DNA of 15,319 bases from an uncultured Oscillospiraceae bacterium (GCA_934591705.1 CAKTPM010000030.1:1-15319); one strand, 5' to 3'; positions 5,697-12,214 are shown, counted from the first letter of the stretch. A program made the numbers and translations. The notes: generated by a model not told the origin, from the letters alone.

Positions 5697-6188
5697 ATGA
5701 CGCATTTACAGCCCGGGGAGAAGAAATTCAAAAAGGGGCAGGTCCTCTACAGGTCCGGGACCTTTGAGCTGACCATGTACAATATCATGTACGGCCAGGT
5801 GGGCATCTACACGGATTACGGCACGCCCAAGGAGCGCAAGATCATCGAGATGCACGAGGGCGACTTTCTGAATGTCATCAGCTTCCTGGAGGCCCGGCCC
5901 CGGAACACCACCGCCGTGGCTCTGAGCCCCACCATCGTCCATGAGATCAGCTTCGACAACTTCGGGGCCTATTTTGAAAAGCAGCCCGCCAAGATCATGA
6001 GTCTTTTGCAGCACATGAGCGCCCGGATGCGGACCCTGCAGGCGGCGTATCTGTCCGTGTGCCAAAAGCTGGACGCCTATGCCGACACGGAGAAGATCAA
6101 GAGCGACGACGAGGACTGGGAGGATCACCACAGCGCCATGATGGATCTGGTGACAGCCATGTTCGGCGGAAACCCCCTGCTGAAATAA
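5697..6188 (+). CDS. Cyclic nucleotide-binding domain protein without DNA-binding domain
   Basis: A 163-residue protein with a Crp/CAP-type double-stranded beta-helix domain over about residues 8-105 (KKFKKGQVLYRSGTFELTMYNIMYGQVGIY, EGDFLNVISFLEARPRNTTAVALSP). It continues into the long C-helix (about 95-128). The phosphate-binding cassette is degenerate: GD (55-56) replaces the canonical GE, and the RxAxxA pattern is only partly kept. Cyclic AMP binding is therefore doubtful. The C-terminus is an acidic segment (SDDEDWEDHH) and a short helix, with no helix-turn-helix. It may be a ligand sensor acting through protein contacts. The start has AAGGAGG at 6 nt. It ends at a bidirectional terminator. 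Confidence 0.8.
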   Translation: MTHLQPGEKKFKKGQVLYRSGTFELTMYNIMYGQVGIYTDYGTPKERKIIEMHEGDFLNVISFLEARPRNTTAVALSPTIVHEISFDNFGAYFEKQPAKIMSLLQHMSARMRTLQAAYLSVCQKLDAYADTEKIKSDDEDWEDHHSAMMDLVTAMFGGNPLLK

Positions 6189-6190
6189 AA

Positions 6191-6216
6191 AAAGATGCCC
6201 TCCGGGCATCTTTTTT
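6191..6216. terminator. Bidirectional terminator between converging genes
   Basis: A 10-bp stem, AAAGATGCCC (6191-6200) with GGGCATCTTT (6204-6213), has a three-base loop. It is flanked by A and T runs on both sides. It serves the cyclic-nucleotide-domain gene on the plus strand and the XRE gene on the minus strand. Confidence 0.9.
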
Positions 6217-6227
6217 ATTTCCGTTGA

Positions 6228-6425
6228 TCAGGACGGCCGGAAGCGAACCACCTTATCCGGCGTACACTGGCAGATCAGGCAGAGCTTTTCCAGGGTCACC
6301 ATGGTGATGTTCCGGTTTTTCTTGAGGGAATCGAGGGTCTTGTTGTCAATGCCGCCCTGCAGCAGCCGGTATTGCGAAATGTTCTTCTCTTTCATAGTCT
6401 CCCACAGGGGCGCGTAGTCAAACAT
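6228..6425 (-). CDS. Small XRE/Cro-type helix-turn-helix regulator
   Basis: A 65-residue single-domain DNA-binding protein of the Cro/C1 (HTH_26-like) type. The helix-turn-helix is visible in ISQYRLLQGGIDNKTLDSLKKN (about 16-37), followed by the family pattern NITMVTLEKLCLICQCTPDKVV. Such small repressors are often found on conjugative elements and phages and in toxin-antitoxin or stress modules. It sits back to back with a 52-residue small ORF. A 9-bp inverted repeat lies in the 109-nt gap and may be its operator. A possible -10, TATACT, lies about 40 nt upstream of the start, with a weak GGCGGTGA ribosome site. It has lower GC than neighbouring housekeeping genes, consistent with horizontal origin. 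Confidence 0.85.
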   Translation of the reverse strand: MFDYAPLWETMKEKNISQYRLLQGGIDNKTLDSLKKNRNITMVTLEKLCLICQCTPDKVVRFRPS

Positions 6426-6480
6426 TCCGTCACCGCCTTTTTCATACTACCCAGCAGTATAAAGAGAAACGCGCGATTTC

Positions 6481-6506
6481 CATATTGTGATTATGCCCAC
6501 AATATG
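6481..6506. promoter_or_regulatory. 9-bp inverted repeat, probable operator
   Basis: CATATTGTG (6481-6489) and CACAATATG (6498-6506) are perfect inverted copies separated by 8 nt. They lie between the XRE gene and the small ORF. The repeat overlaps a possible -10, TATGAT (6503-6508), for the small ORF. It is a plausible binding site for the adjacent regulator; the spacing of centres (17 bp) would place two half-sites roughly 1.6 helical turns apart. Confidence 0.6.
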
Positions 6507-6534
6507 ATAAGATAAGGCGAAAGGAGGCGACGAC

Positions 6535-6693
6535 ATGGCGGACTACAAGAAGATGTATGCGGTGCTCTGTGCGGCAATAGACGGCGTGATCGACGATCTG
6601 GAGCGGTTTCCGCCATCCTGGCGGCAAGCGCAGGTCCTGCGCAGGGCGTTGTGGGAGGCCGAAGCGATCTACACGGACAGCGAAGAGGACTGA
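6535..6693 (+). CDS. Small helical protein of unknown function
   Basis: A 52-residue ORF starting at an ATG with a strong AAAGGAGG ribosome site 7 nt upstream, which is the main argument that it is real. The sequence MADYKKMYAVLCAAIDGVID begins a likely amphipathic helix. A second helix contains RQAQVLRRALWEAEAIYTDS, and the protein ends with acidic residues. There is no signal peptide or membrane segment. The pattern xDYKKMY...L..A...AI..L...AE..Y resembles small uncharacterised proteins I associate with clostridial mobile elements, where they often lie near XRE regulators. This is memory, not a search. The divergent XRE gene and the shared inverted repeat suggest they form one regulatory unit. 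Confidence 0.7.
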   Translation: MADYKKMYAVLCAAIDGVIDDLERFPPSWRQAQVLRRALWEAEAIYTDSEED

Positions 6694-6937
6694 CCGCGCC
6701 GCCGGGGCACCTTTTTCTTCTGACGACACTTATTTTGCAAATTAGCGGCTAAAACCCATGATTTCATGTGAAGTTTTGTGTAAATTTTCTATTTACTTTT
6801 CCCATTGAAAGTATTAAAGTACCAACATCAGATGACCCGGTTCCCTTCCAGGGCCGGGGACGGGTAAAGCGGGCGGTGTGCACCCCCTTTTCCCGCCGGC
6901 ATCGATCATTTCCTTTTCCTCATAATCCTTCTCAATC
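6694..6937. other. Non-coding stretch, partly AT-rich
   Basis: I see no supported gene here. Bases 6715-6830 are markedly AT-rich against GC-rich surroundings. They include two short palindromes: TTAGC-G-GCTAA (6742-6752) and CATGA-TT-TCATG (6758-6769). Bases 6840-6866 are GC-rich and can fold (CCCGG with CCGGG around CCC/GGG). A short minus-strand frame of 32 codons starting at ATGATCGATG near 6910 lacks a clear ribosome site and is not called. Confidence 0.6.
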
Positions 6938-6972
6938 GTAAAAGACACCACCCACCGGGCGGTGTCTTTTAC
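6938..6972. terminator. Terminator downstream of the MerR-family gene
   Basis: A perfect 12-bp inverted repeat, GTAAAAGACACC (6938-6949) and GGTGTCTTTTAC (6961-6972), has an 11-nt loop that can add CCC/GGG pairing. It lies 16 nt beyond the stop of the minus-strand MerR gene. The T-rich arm makes it a plausible terminator in both directions. Confidence 0.8.
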
Positions 6973-6988
6973 TGTATAGAGGGAGGTC

Positions 6989-7759
6989 TTATTCCTCCCG
7001 CAGGGGCAGGGCCACCTGGGTGATGAACTTGCTGGGGTCCTTGCGTTGGGGCGGGCCCTCATAGAACACATTCCGCATCGTGCCCTGGAGGGGAAGGCCC
7101 CGCTCCCGGGCGTACGCCACCAGCTCCCGGGCGACCCGGGGCAGATCCTCATAGGGGCCGTGGTGAAAGACGGAGAGCGCCCGGACGGGGGGCAGCACCT
7201 CCACCAGCTCCCCGGTGCTGCCGGGGAGCACCGCCACGCAGTAGGAGACGGTGGGCTCTCCGGTCAGCGGATATTCCGTGAAATACATCCGCCTGTTGAT
7301 GTCCGTGCCGTAGAGCCGCATGGCCTCCAGGGCCGCGTTCCGCAGGAGCGAGGTCTTCTCCGCTATGGTGGTGGGGCTGCCGGTCCGGCGGAAGATGGTC
7401 TGCCCGGGCAGCTCCGTGATCTGGATGTTGCCGGAGTTATTGGCCCGCTCGGCGAGCTTGATGATCTGCTGGTCCAGCTGCTCCCGCTTCTCCTTCAGAA
7501 GGGAGATCAGCGGCTCCAGCTCCATGCCGTCATTCAGATAGTCCCGGATCTCCCGCAGGGAGAGACCCAGCGCCTGATAGAGACGGATGGTGCGCATTTT
7601 TACGAAGGTATCGATGGTATAGTAGCGGTTTCCCGTGGTGCCGTCCTTCACATCGGGACGGATGAGCTCGCAGTCCTCGTAGTTGAGAATGATGCGCCGG
7701 GTAACATGCAGCGCCTTGGCCACCTCGCCGATGGAAAATAAATTTTGGTTCTCGCCCAT
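6989..7759 (-). CDS. MerR-family regulator with GyrI-like ligand-binding domain (BmrR/BltR type)
   Basis: A 256-residue transcription regulator. Residues about 6-75 form the MerR winged helix-turn-helix (FSIGEVAKALHVTRRIILNY, then the wing containing GNRYYTIDTFVKMRTIRLYQ and the LGLSLREIRDYL helix). A coiled coil for dimerisation follows (about 80-106). The C-terminal part (about 112-256) resembles GyrI-like/BmrR effector domains, which bind hydrophobic or cationic molecules, with FFRR-type strands, an RMYFTEYPLTGEP segment, the PVRALSVFHHGPYEDL strand-loop and a GTMRNVFYEGPP region. This architecture is that of multidrug-responsive activators. The expected transporter partner is missing and the gene faces bactofilin instead. 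The ATG at 7759 follows AAAAGGAGAAAC. A weak own promoter (TTACTA 7816-7821, TACGAT 7793-7798, minus) would overlap the divergent promoter. Confidence 0.9.
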   Translation of the reverse strand: MGENQNLFSIGEVAKALHVTRRIILNYEDCELIRPDVKDGTTGNRYYTIDTFVKMRTIRLYQALGLSLREIRDYLNDGMELEPLISLLKEKREQLDQQIIKLAERANNSGNIQITELPGQTIFRRTGSPTTIAEKTSLLRNAALEAMRLYGTDINRRMYFTEYPLTGEPTVSYCVAVLPGSTGELVEVLPPVRALSVFHHGPYEDLPRVARELVAYARERGLPLQGTMRNVFYEGPPQRKDPSKFITQVALPLREE

Positions 7760-7788
7760 ATAAAGTTTCTCCTTTTAGAAAAAAACCC

Positions 7789-7819
7789 TTGCATCGTACA
7801 TTAGTGTACGGTGTATAGT
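7789..7819 (+). promoter_or_regulatory. MerR-type promoter with 19-bp spacer and operator
   Basis: -35 TTGCAT (7789-7794) and -10 TATAGT (7814-7819) are separated by 19 nt, the over-long spacing that MerR activators correct by twisting DNA. A perfect 6-bp inverted repeat, CGTACA-TTAG-TGTACG (7795-7810), lies inside the spacer, where MerR dimers bind. It points rightwards to bactofilin. Predicted leader length is about 120 nt. Confidence 0.75.
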
Positions 7820-7829
7820 AACACTATAC
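7813..7829. repeat. Second inverted repeat at the MerR/bactofilin promoter
   Basis: GTATAGT-AAC-ACTATAC is a perfect 7-bp inverted repeat with a three-base centre. It overlaps the -10 and start site of the rightward promoter. It could be a separate operator or contribute to start-site structure. Its sequence differs from the repeat in the spacer. Confidence 0.6.
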
Positions 7830-7944
7830 CTTAGCTTGCGCAGAAAGGCAAGAGAAACCGCAAAAAGTGTTTCCGCCGGGCAGGCAAAGGGAGAGAATAA
7901 CCTGGTGTCGCCTTGCAGGGTCAGGCGCGGAATTGGGAGGTACC

Positions 7945-8535
7945 ATGAGCAAGAACGAGAAGATAAAGAAGAATTTCAGCGCGGCCGCCTATGAGATGTT
8001 CGGCGTAGGCCGCCCCGTCGAGGAGGCGCCCGCCGCCAAGGAAGCCCCCGCCCAGGTGAAGGAGCCGGCCGTTCCCGCCGCAGAGCCCGCTGCCGCTGCC
8101 CCCGCCGTGAAGGAGGCCCCGGCGAAGGAGAAGAACACCACCTACATCGCTGCCGGCTGCACTCTTGAGGGCACCCTGAAGATGGACGGCAATGTGGAGA
8201 TCATGGGCCAGTTCAAGGGCACGCTGGATGTCACCGGCTATGTGGTGCTGCACTCCGACACCACCGCCACCGTCAACGCCGCCGAGCTGCGGCTCATCGA
8301 CTGCAAGTATGTGGGCGACTGCCATGTTTCCGGCCGCATCACCGTGGACGGCAAATCCTCTGTGGACGGCAACCTCTACGCCGCCGACCTGGACTGCGCC
8401 GGCGCCGTGAAGGGCGATGTGCATGTGGAGAACCAGACCGTCTTCCGGGCCACCTCCCGCATGGACGGCAATGTGGAGACCAAGACCATCGCCGTGGAGC
8501 AGGGCGCTACCGTGCTGGGCAATGTGAAGATGTGA
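7945..8535 (+). CDS. Bactofilin (polymer-forming cytoskeletal protein)
   Basis: A 196-residue bactofilin. A short N-terminal segment (MSKNEKIKKNFSAAAYEMFG) precedes an Ala/Pro/Glu/Lys-rich disordered linker (about 22-63). The right-handed beta-helix domain (about 66-196) shows the repeating pattern of GTLKMDGNVEIMGQFKGTLDV, CHVSGRITVDGKSSVDGNL, GDVHVEN and RMDGNVETKTI. Bactofilins polymerise without nucleotide into filaments that position cell-wall or other proteins near the membrane. The disordered tail may mediate attachment. The ATG at 7945 is chosen for GGGAGG four bases upstream. The longer frame beginning at 7867 adds unrelated residues. It is transcribed from the MerR-type promoter and ends in a strong terminator. 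Bactofilins can also be linked to stress or shape control. Confidence 0.92.
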   Translation: MSKNEKIKKNFSAAAYEMFGVGRPVEEAPAAKEAPAQVKEPAVPAAEPAAAAPAVKEAPAKEKNTTYIAAGCTLEGTLKMDGNVEIMGQFKGTLDVTGYVVLHSDTTATVNAAELRLIDCKYVGDCHVSGRITVDGKSSVDGNLYAADLDCAGAVKGDVHVENQTVFRATSRMDGNVETKTIAVEQGATVLGNVKM

Positions 8536-8555
8536 CCGGCACCCCAAAAAGATAT

Positions 8556-8593
8556 ATAAAAAGACAGACGCCCCAGGGCGTCTGTCTTTTTAT
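8556..8593. terminator. Bidirectional terminator between bactofilin and trmH
   Basis: A perfect 18-bp inverted repeat (8556-8573 and 8576-8593) with core GACGCCC/GGGCGTC has T runs on both strands. It ends bactofilin transcription on the plus strand and the comM-to-trmH unit on the minus strand. It is the strongest terminator in the window. Confidence 0.95.
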
Positions 8594-8609
8594 GCGTAAA
8601 GGGCCGCTC

Positions 8610-9440
8610 TCAGGGGCGGCTGCCCAATTGCCAGAAGGCCACGGCGCCGGCCGCCGCCACATTCAAGCTGTCCACCCCGTGGGACATGGGGATGCGCACG
8701 GTGAAGTCGCATTGGGCGATGGTCTCCGGGGCCAGGCCGTCCCCCTCGGTGCCCAGCAGCAGGGCCAGCCGTTCCTGCCGGGCCAGCCGGGGATCGTCGA
8801 TGGCCAGGGAATCCTCCCGCAGGGCCAGGGCCGCCGTTTGAAAGCCCATGGCCCGCAGCCGCTCCATGCCCGGGTGGGGCCAGTGGGCCACCTCCTCCCC
8901 CAAAAAGGCCCAGGGGAGCTGGAACACGGTGCCCATGCTCACCCGCACGCACCGGCGGTAGAGGGGATCGCAGCAGGCGGGGGTCAGCAGCAGGGCGTCC
9001 ATGCCCAAAGCCGCGGCACTGCGGAACACGGCCCCCACATTGGTGGGATTCACCACATTTTCCAGCACCGCGATGCGCCGGGCCCTCCGGCACACCTCCT
9101 CGGCGGCGGGCAGGGGCCGCCGGCGCATGGCGCACAGCACGCCCCGGGTCAGGGGGAAACCCGTGAGCTCCGTGAGCACGGAGAGGTCGGCGGTGTAGAG
9201 GGGGATGTCCCCGCACCGGGCCACCACCTCCGCCGCCTGACCGGCGATGTGCTTGCGCTCCATCAAAAGGGACACCGGCTCATAGCCGCCGTCCAGGGCC
9301 CGGAGGATGACATTGGGGCTCTCGGCGATGAATAACCCCTTCTCCGGCTCCGCCCGGTTTTTCAGTTGTCCCTCCGTCAGCCGGGCATAGATGTCCAGCG
9401 CCGGGTCGGCGAAGGTGGTGATCTCCATGATATGCGACAT
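8610..9440 (-). CDS. TrmH/SpoU-family RNA 2'-O-methyltransferase
   Basis: A 276-residue SPOUT-class RNA methyltransferase that transfers a methyl group from S-adenosylmethionine to a ribose 2'-OH. The N-terminal SpoU substrate-binding part (about 1-115) carries LFIAESPNVILRAL. The catalytic knot domain has motif 1 with Asn134 and Arg140 (NVVNPTNVGAVFRSAAALG), motif 2 GTEGDGL (230-236) and motif 3 IPMSHGVDSLNVAAAG (250-265). The target, tRNA or 23S rRNA, cannot be told from sequence. The ATG at 9440 has GGGAG at 7 nt, and the next ATG, four codons later, has no site. It is the last gene of the comM-to-trmH unit, 19 nt after the membrane protein gene, and ends at the 8556-8593 terminator. Confidence 0.92.
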   Translation of the reverse strand: MSHIMEITTFADPALDIYARLTEGQLKNRAEPEKGLFIAESPNVILRALDGGYEPVSLLMERKHIAGQAAEVVARCGDIPLYTADLSVLTELTGFPLTRGVLCAMRRRPLPAAEEVCRRARRIAVLENVVNPTNVGAVFRSAAALGMDALLLTPACCDPLYRRCVRVSMGTVFQLPWAFLGEEVAHWPHPGMERLRAMGFQTAALALREDSLAIDDPRLARQERLALLLGTEGDGLAPETIAQCDFTVRIPMSHGVDSLNVAAAGAVAFWQLGSRP

Positions 9441-9459
9441 AGGCGCGCTCCCGTCGGGC

Positions 9460-9918
9460 TTATCCCAGGATGGCGGTCAGGCCCATGAAGCCCAGGGCCA
9501 CATAGATCACCGCCACCACGCACAGCACCAGCTGGATGAACTTATAAAAGCCGGTGTTGCGCTCCGGCTCCCGCTGGACACGCCAGCGGCGGGTATAGAA
9601 GAGGAAGGCGCACACGCCGCCCAGCAGGATGGAGGTGGAGTGGATCATCCAGGCGTTGTTCTTCAGAACGGTGTTGCCCAGGATCAGTGCCACCGTCAGC
9701 AGCACGAAAAGCCCCGCCAGGGTCAGGTTCATCCACAGGGGCAGCTTCACCGCCGTCTTGGCCTCCTTCTCCTTTCGGGCCTTCTCCTCAGCGGCCCGGT
9801 AGCCGCCGTAGTTGCTGCCGGCCTTCTTGGCGTGGAGATTCTTGTTGGGGTTGCCCTTGGCCTTGCGGATCTCCTCGCTGCGGTCCCGGTTGGGGTCATA
9901 GTTCACATTTTTTGCCAT
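9460..9918 (-). CDS. Small membrane protein of unknown function
   Basis: A 152-residue protein I do not recognise. The first 55 residues are hydrophilic, highly charged and probably disordered or helical (DPNRDRSEEIRKAKGNP, AAEEKARKEKEAK). Three membrane helices follow at about 62-81, 90-108 and 124-150, the middle two joined by the basic RRWRVQREPERN loop. By the positive-inside rule, the N-terminus is likely cytoplasmic. There is no signal peptide. It starts with a good AAAGGAG site 7 nt before the ATG and lies 12 nt after cinA and 19 nt before trmH, so it is surely cotranscribed. Its position among tRNA-modification and nucleotide-repair genes is the only hint of function. Confidence 0.85.
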   Translation of the reverse strand: MAKNVNYDPNRDRSEEIRKAKGNPNKNLHAKKAGSNYGGYRAAEEKARKEKEAKTAVKLPLWMNLTLAGLFVLLTVALILGNTVLKNNAWMIHSTSILLGGVCAFLFYTRRWRVQREPERNTGFYKFIQLVLCVVAVIYVALGFMGLTAILG

Positions 9919-9930
9919 GTAAGTTCTCCT

Positions 9931-10416
9931 TTATTCTGCCGGTGCGGCCTGGGCCAGCACCATTTTCAATACTTCCTCGGCGGCCCGGCTGCGGATCTCC
10001 TCCCGGCTGCCGCAGCCCACCGCCAGCTTGCGCACAAAGGTGCCCGCCGCGGCGGACAGGGCGGCATACACCGTGCCCACCTCGTTGCCCCGGTCATCCC
10101 GGTCGGGGCCCGCCACGCCGGTGACGGATATACCCAGGTCCGCGCCGGTGATGCGCCGCACGCCCTGGGCCATGGCCCGGGCCGTCTCCGGCGATACCGC
10201 GCCATAGGCCGCCAGGGTCTCCTCCGGCACGCCCAAAACCCCCTGCTTCACGCCGTTGGTATAGCTCACCACGCCGCCTAAAAAAGCCCCGGACGCGCCG
10301 GGCACATCCGTCAGCAGCTTGGCCACGAGCCCGCCGGTGCAGCTCTCGGCCGCGGCCAGGGTCAGCCCCTGCTGCCGCAGGGCCGCAATGACGGCCGCCG
10401 CCAGGGGCGCCGTCAC
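9931..10416 (-). CDS. pncC: CinA C-terminal-type nicotinamide-nucleotide amidohydrolase
   Basis: A 161-residue standalone CinA-C/PncC domain. These enzymes deamidate nicotinamide mononucleotide to nicotinic acid mononucleotide in NAD recycling. Family motifs are ESCTGG (24-29), VVSYTNGVKQGVLGV, AVSPETARAMAQGV and TGVAGP (about 99-104), with DRGNEVGTVY after. Length is normal for the single-domain form. The N-terminal molybdopterin-binding/COG1058 half found in full CinA is absent. The start is GTG at 10416, overlapping the thiI stop by four bases (GTGA), so translation is probably coupled. There is no ATG near a family-like N-terminus. A 12-bp palindrome, CAGGTGCACCTG, spans this junction and may be chance. 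I use the symbol for the single-domain form, and cinA is the usual alternative. Confidence 0.93.
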   Translation of the reverse strand: MTAPLAAAVIAALRQQGLTLAAAESCTGGLVAKLLTDVPGASGAFLGGVVSYTNGVKQGVLGVPEETLAAYGAVSPETARAMAQGVRRITGADLGISVTGVAGPDRDDRGNEVGTVYAALSAAAGTFVRKLAVGCGSREEIRSRAAEEVLKMVLAQAAPAE

Positions 10417-11585
10417 AGGTGCACCTGCACTCTCTCCCGCTGGGCCATGGCCCGCTCGCAGAGCCCCTCGATGTCCAGAGCCCGCTCCATCTCCCGGACA
10501 TCCTCCGCCAGGGGCTTGGTCTTGGGATGCCGGGGGGTGAACACGGTGCAGCAGTCCTCATAGGGCAGGATGGAGGTCTCGAAGGTGCCGATATGCCGGG
10601 CCACCTGGACGATCTGCTCCTTGTCCATGCCGATGAGGGGCCGGAACACCGGCAGGGTGGCCACCTCGCCGGTGACCGCCATGGCCTGCATGGTCTGGGA
10701 GGCCACCTGGCCCAGACTCTCGCCGGTGATGAGTGCCTTGCAGTGGAGCTCGCGGGCCAGCCGGTCGGCCAGGCGCATCATGAACCGGCGCATGATGAGG
10801 GTAAAGTGATCCTCCGGGCAGCTTTGCCGGATGGCCTCCTGAATTTCCGTAAAGGGTACGATATACACCATCAGCCGGCCGCACCAGGGGGTCAGCTCCC
10901 GGGCCAGCTGCAGCACCTTTTCCCGGGCCAGCTCGCTGGTATAGGGGGGCGAGGCGAAGTGGATCATCTCCAGCTGCACGCCCCGGCGGGCCATCATATA
11001 GCTGGACACCGGCGAGTCGATGCCGCCGGAGAGCAAGCTCACCGCCTGGCCGCCCATGCCGATGGGCAGGCCGCCGGCCGCCGGCTCCGTGGGGGCGTGG
11101 ACATAGGCCGCGTCCTCCCGGACCTCCAGGTACACCGTCAGCTCCGGGTGGTGCACATCCACTTCCACATGCCGGTAGGCATCGTGGAGCCGGCCGCCCA
11201 CATACTGGCTCAGCTGGATGGAGCTCATGGGGAAGCTCTTGTCCGCCCGGCGGGACTCCACCTTGAAGCTCCGGGCGTTCTGCAGGGCGCCGCCCAGGTA
11301 GGCCCAGGCGGTCTCGAAGATGGCGTCCTTGTCCTTTTCGCAGGGCACGGCCCGGGCGATGGCGATGATGCCGAACACCTTCTTGCAGGCGTCGTAGGCC
11401 CCGTCCATGTCGCAGGTATCCTCCAGCGGCTCCACATAGATGGTGGACTGCTTGGAGTAGATCTTGAACCGGCCGCAGTGCCGGATGCGGCGCTGGATGT
11501 TGCTCATCAGCTTCATTTCAAAGCTGCGGCGGTTGAGGCCCTTGAGGACCACCTCGCCCAGCTTGCAGAGAATGATCTCGTGCAT
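10413..11585 (-). CDS. thiI: tRNA 4-thiouridine synthase ThiI
   Basis: A 390-residue ThiI without the C-terminal rhodanese domain, as usual in Firmicutes. It activates uridine 8 of tRNA with ATP and inserts sulfur, and the sulfur chemistry can also serve thiamine thiazole synthesis. The N-terminal ferredoxin-like region and THUMP domain cover about 1-165 (LGEVVLKGLNRRSFE at the start, then CKKVFGI and ARSFKVESRRADKSFP). The PP-loop SGGIDS is at 186-191, GESLGQVASQT at 288-298, and a CC pair at 345-346 in YEDCCTVFTPRHP covers the conserved catalytic-region cysteine. The ATG at 11585 has AAGGAG at 9 nt. In many Clostridia a cysteine desulfurase precedes thiI. Here a LysE-type exporter does, so the sulfur donor must be elsewhere. 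Confidence 0.97.
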   Translation of the reverse strand: MHEIILCKLGEVVLKGLNRRSFEMKLMSNIQRRIRHCGRFKIYSKQSTIYVEPLEDTCDMDGAYDACKKVFGIIAIARAVPCEKDKDAIFETAWAYLGGALQNARSFKVESRRADKSFPMSSIQLSQYVGGRLHDAYRHVEVDVHHPELTVYLEVREDAAYVHAPTEPAAGGLPIGMGGQAVSLLSGGIDSPVSSYMMARRGVQLEMIHFASPPYTSELAREKVLQLARELTPWCGRLMVYIVPFTEIQEAIRQSCPEDHFTLIMRRFMMRLADRLARELHCKALITGESLGQVASQTMQAMAVTGEVATLPVFRPLIGMDKEQIVQVARHIGTFETSILPYEDCCTVFTPRHPKTKPLAEDVREMERALDIEGLCERAMAQRERVQVHL

Positions 11586-11616
11586 GGGAAGTATCTCCTT
11601 ATTCGTTACTTGATAT

Positions 11617-12201
11617 TTATTTCACCGCGCTCCAGGCGCACAGCACCAGCGTAAGGGCCAGCGCGATGCTCACCGGCAGGCGATAGCGGCGGTAGAGCCC
11701 CTGCATGACCGTGCCGCAGCCCCACCAGAGAAGGCTTGCGATGCCGCAGAAGCCGGTGAAGGCCGCCGCTGCCAGCAGAATAGCGCCGGCGGCGGTGGTG
11801 AAGGGGATGATGTACACGGAAAAGATGCTCAGGGCCGCCACCCAGCTTTTCACATTCAGCACCTGCAGAAGGATGCCGCTTTGGAAGGTGCCCCGGCCGG
11901 ACACCTCCGACTGCTCGGCGTTCTTCAGGCCGCTGCGGACCATGCCCAGGGCCAGATAGAGCATATAGAGGGCCCCCAGCCACTTCAGATAGGGCACCAC
12001 CCCGGGGATCCGCTCCGCCAGGAGCACATTCAGCAGGCCGCACAGGACGCACTTGACGGAAAGGCCGCTCATGCTGCCGGAGAAAAACCGCCAGAAGTCC
12101 CGGCGGCCTCCCGCGGCGCCCAGGTATAAGCTCATGAGGTTGTTGGGCCCGGGGGTCACGGCCATCACGGCGCAGTAGACCAAAAACGCGGGAAGATTCA
12201 T
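11617..12201 (-). CDS. LysE/RhtB-family exporter
   Basis: A 194-residue protein of the LysE/RhtB amino acid export family. The early signature TPGPN (16-20) in AVMAVTPGPNNLMSLYLG and the LKWLGALYMLYLALGMVR segment are characteristic, and about six membrane helices fit the family. Related proteins export lysine, threonine, homoserine or other small metabolites by proton exchange. The substrate here is unknown. It starts 13 nt after comM and 31 nt before thiI in the same direction. The start has AAGGAG at 6 nt and its ribosome site abuts the comM stop. The length is near the family norm of about 200. Confidence 0.9.
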   Translation of the reverse strand: MNLPAFLVYCAVMAVTPGPNNLMSLYLGAAGGRRDFWRFFSGSMSGLSVKCVLCGLLNVLLAERIPGVVPYLKWLGALYMLYLALGMVRSGLKNAEQSEVSGRGTFQSGILLQVLNVKSWVAALSIFSVYIIPFTTAAGAILLAAAAFTGFCGIASLLWWGCGTVMQGLYRRYRLPVSIALALTLVLCAWSAVK

Positions 12202-12214
12202 AGGCGGCTCCTTG

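Noticed and set aside
6814..7152. A 112-codon minus-strand frame overlapping the MerR gene end
   Set aside because: It runs through the MerR coding sequence and its terminator in another frame and shows no family features.
10416..10427. 12-bp palindrome CAGGTGCACCTG at the thiI/pncC junction
   Set aside because: It lies in overlapping coding sequence. The order of residues explains it and no promoter is near.
10419..11654. A 411-codon plus-strand frame opposite thiI
   Set aside because: It is the mirror of thiI, rich in Gly/His/Leu/Gln, with no recognisable domain.
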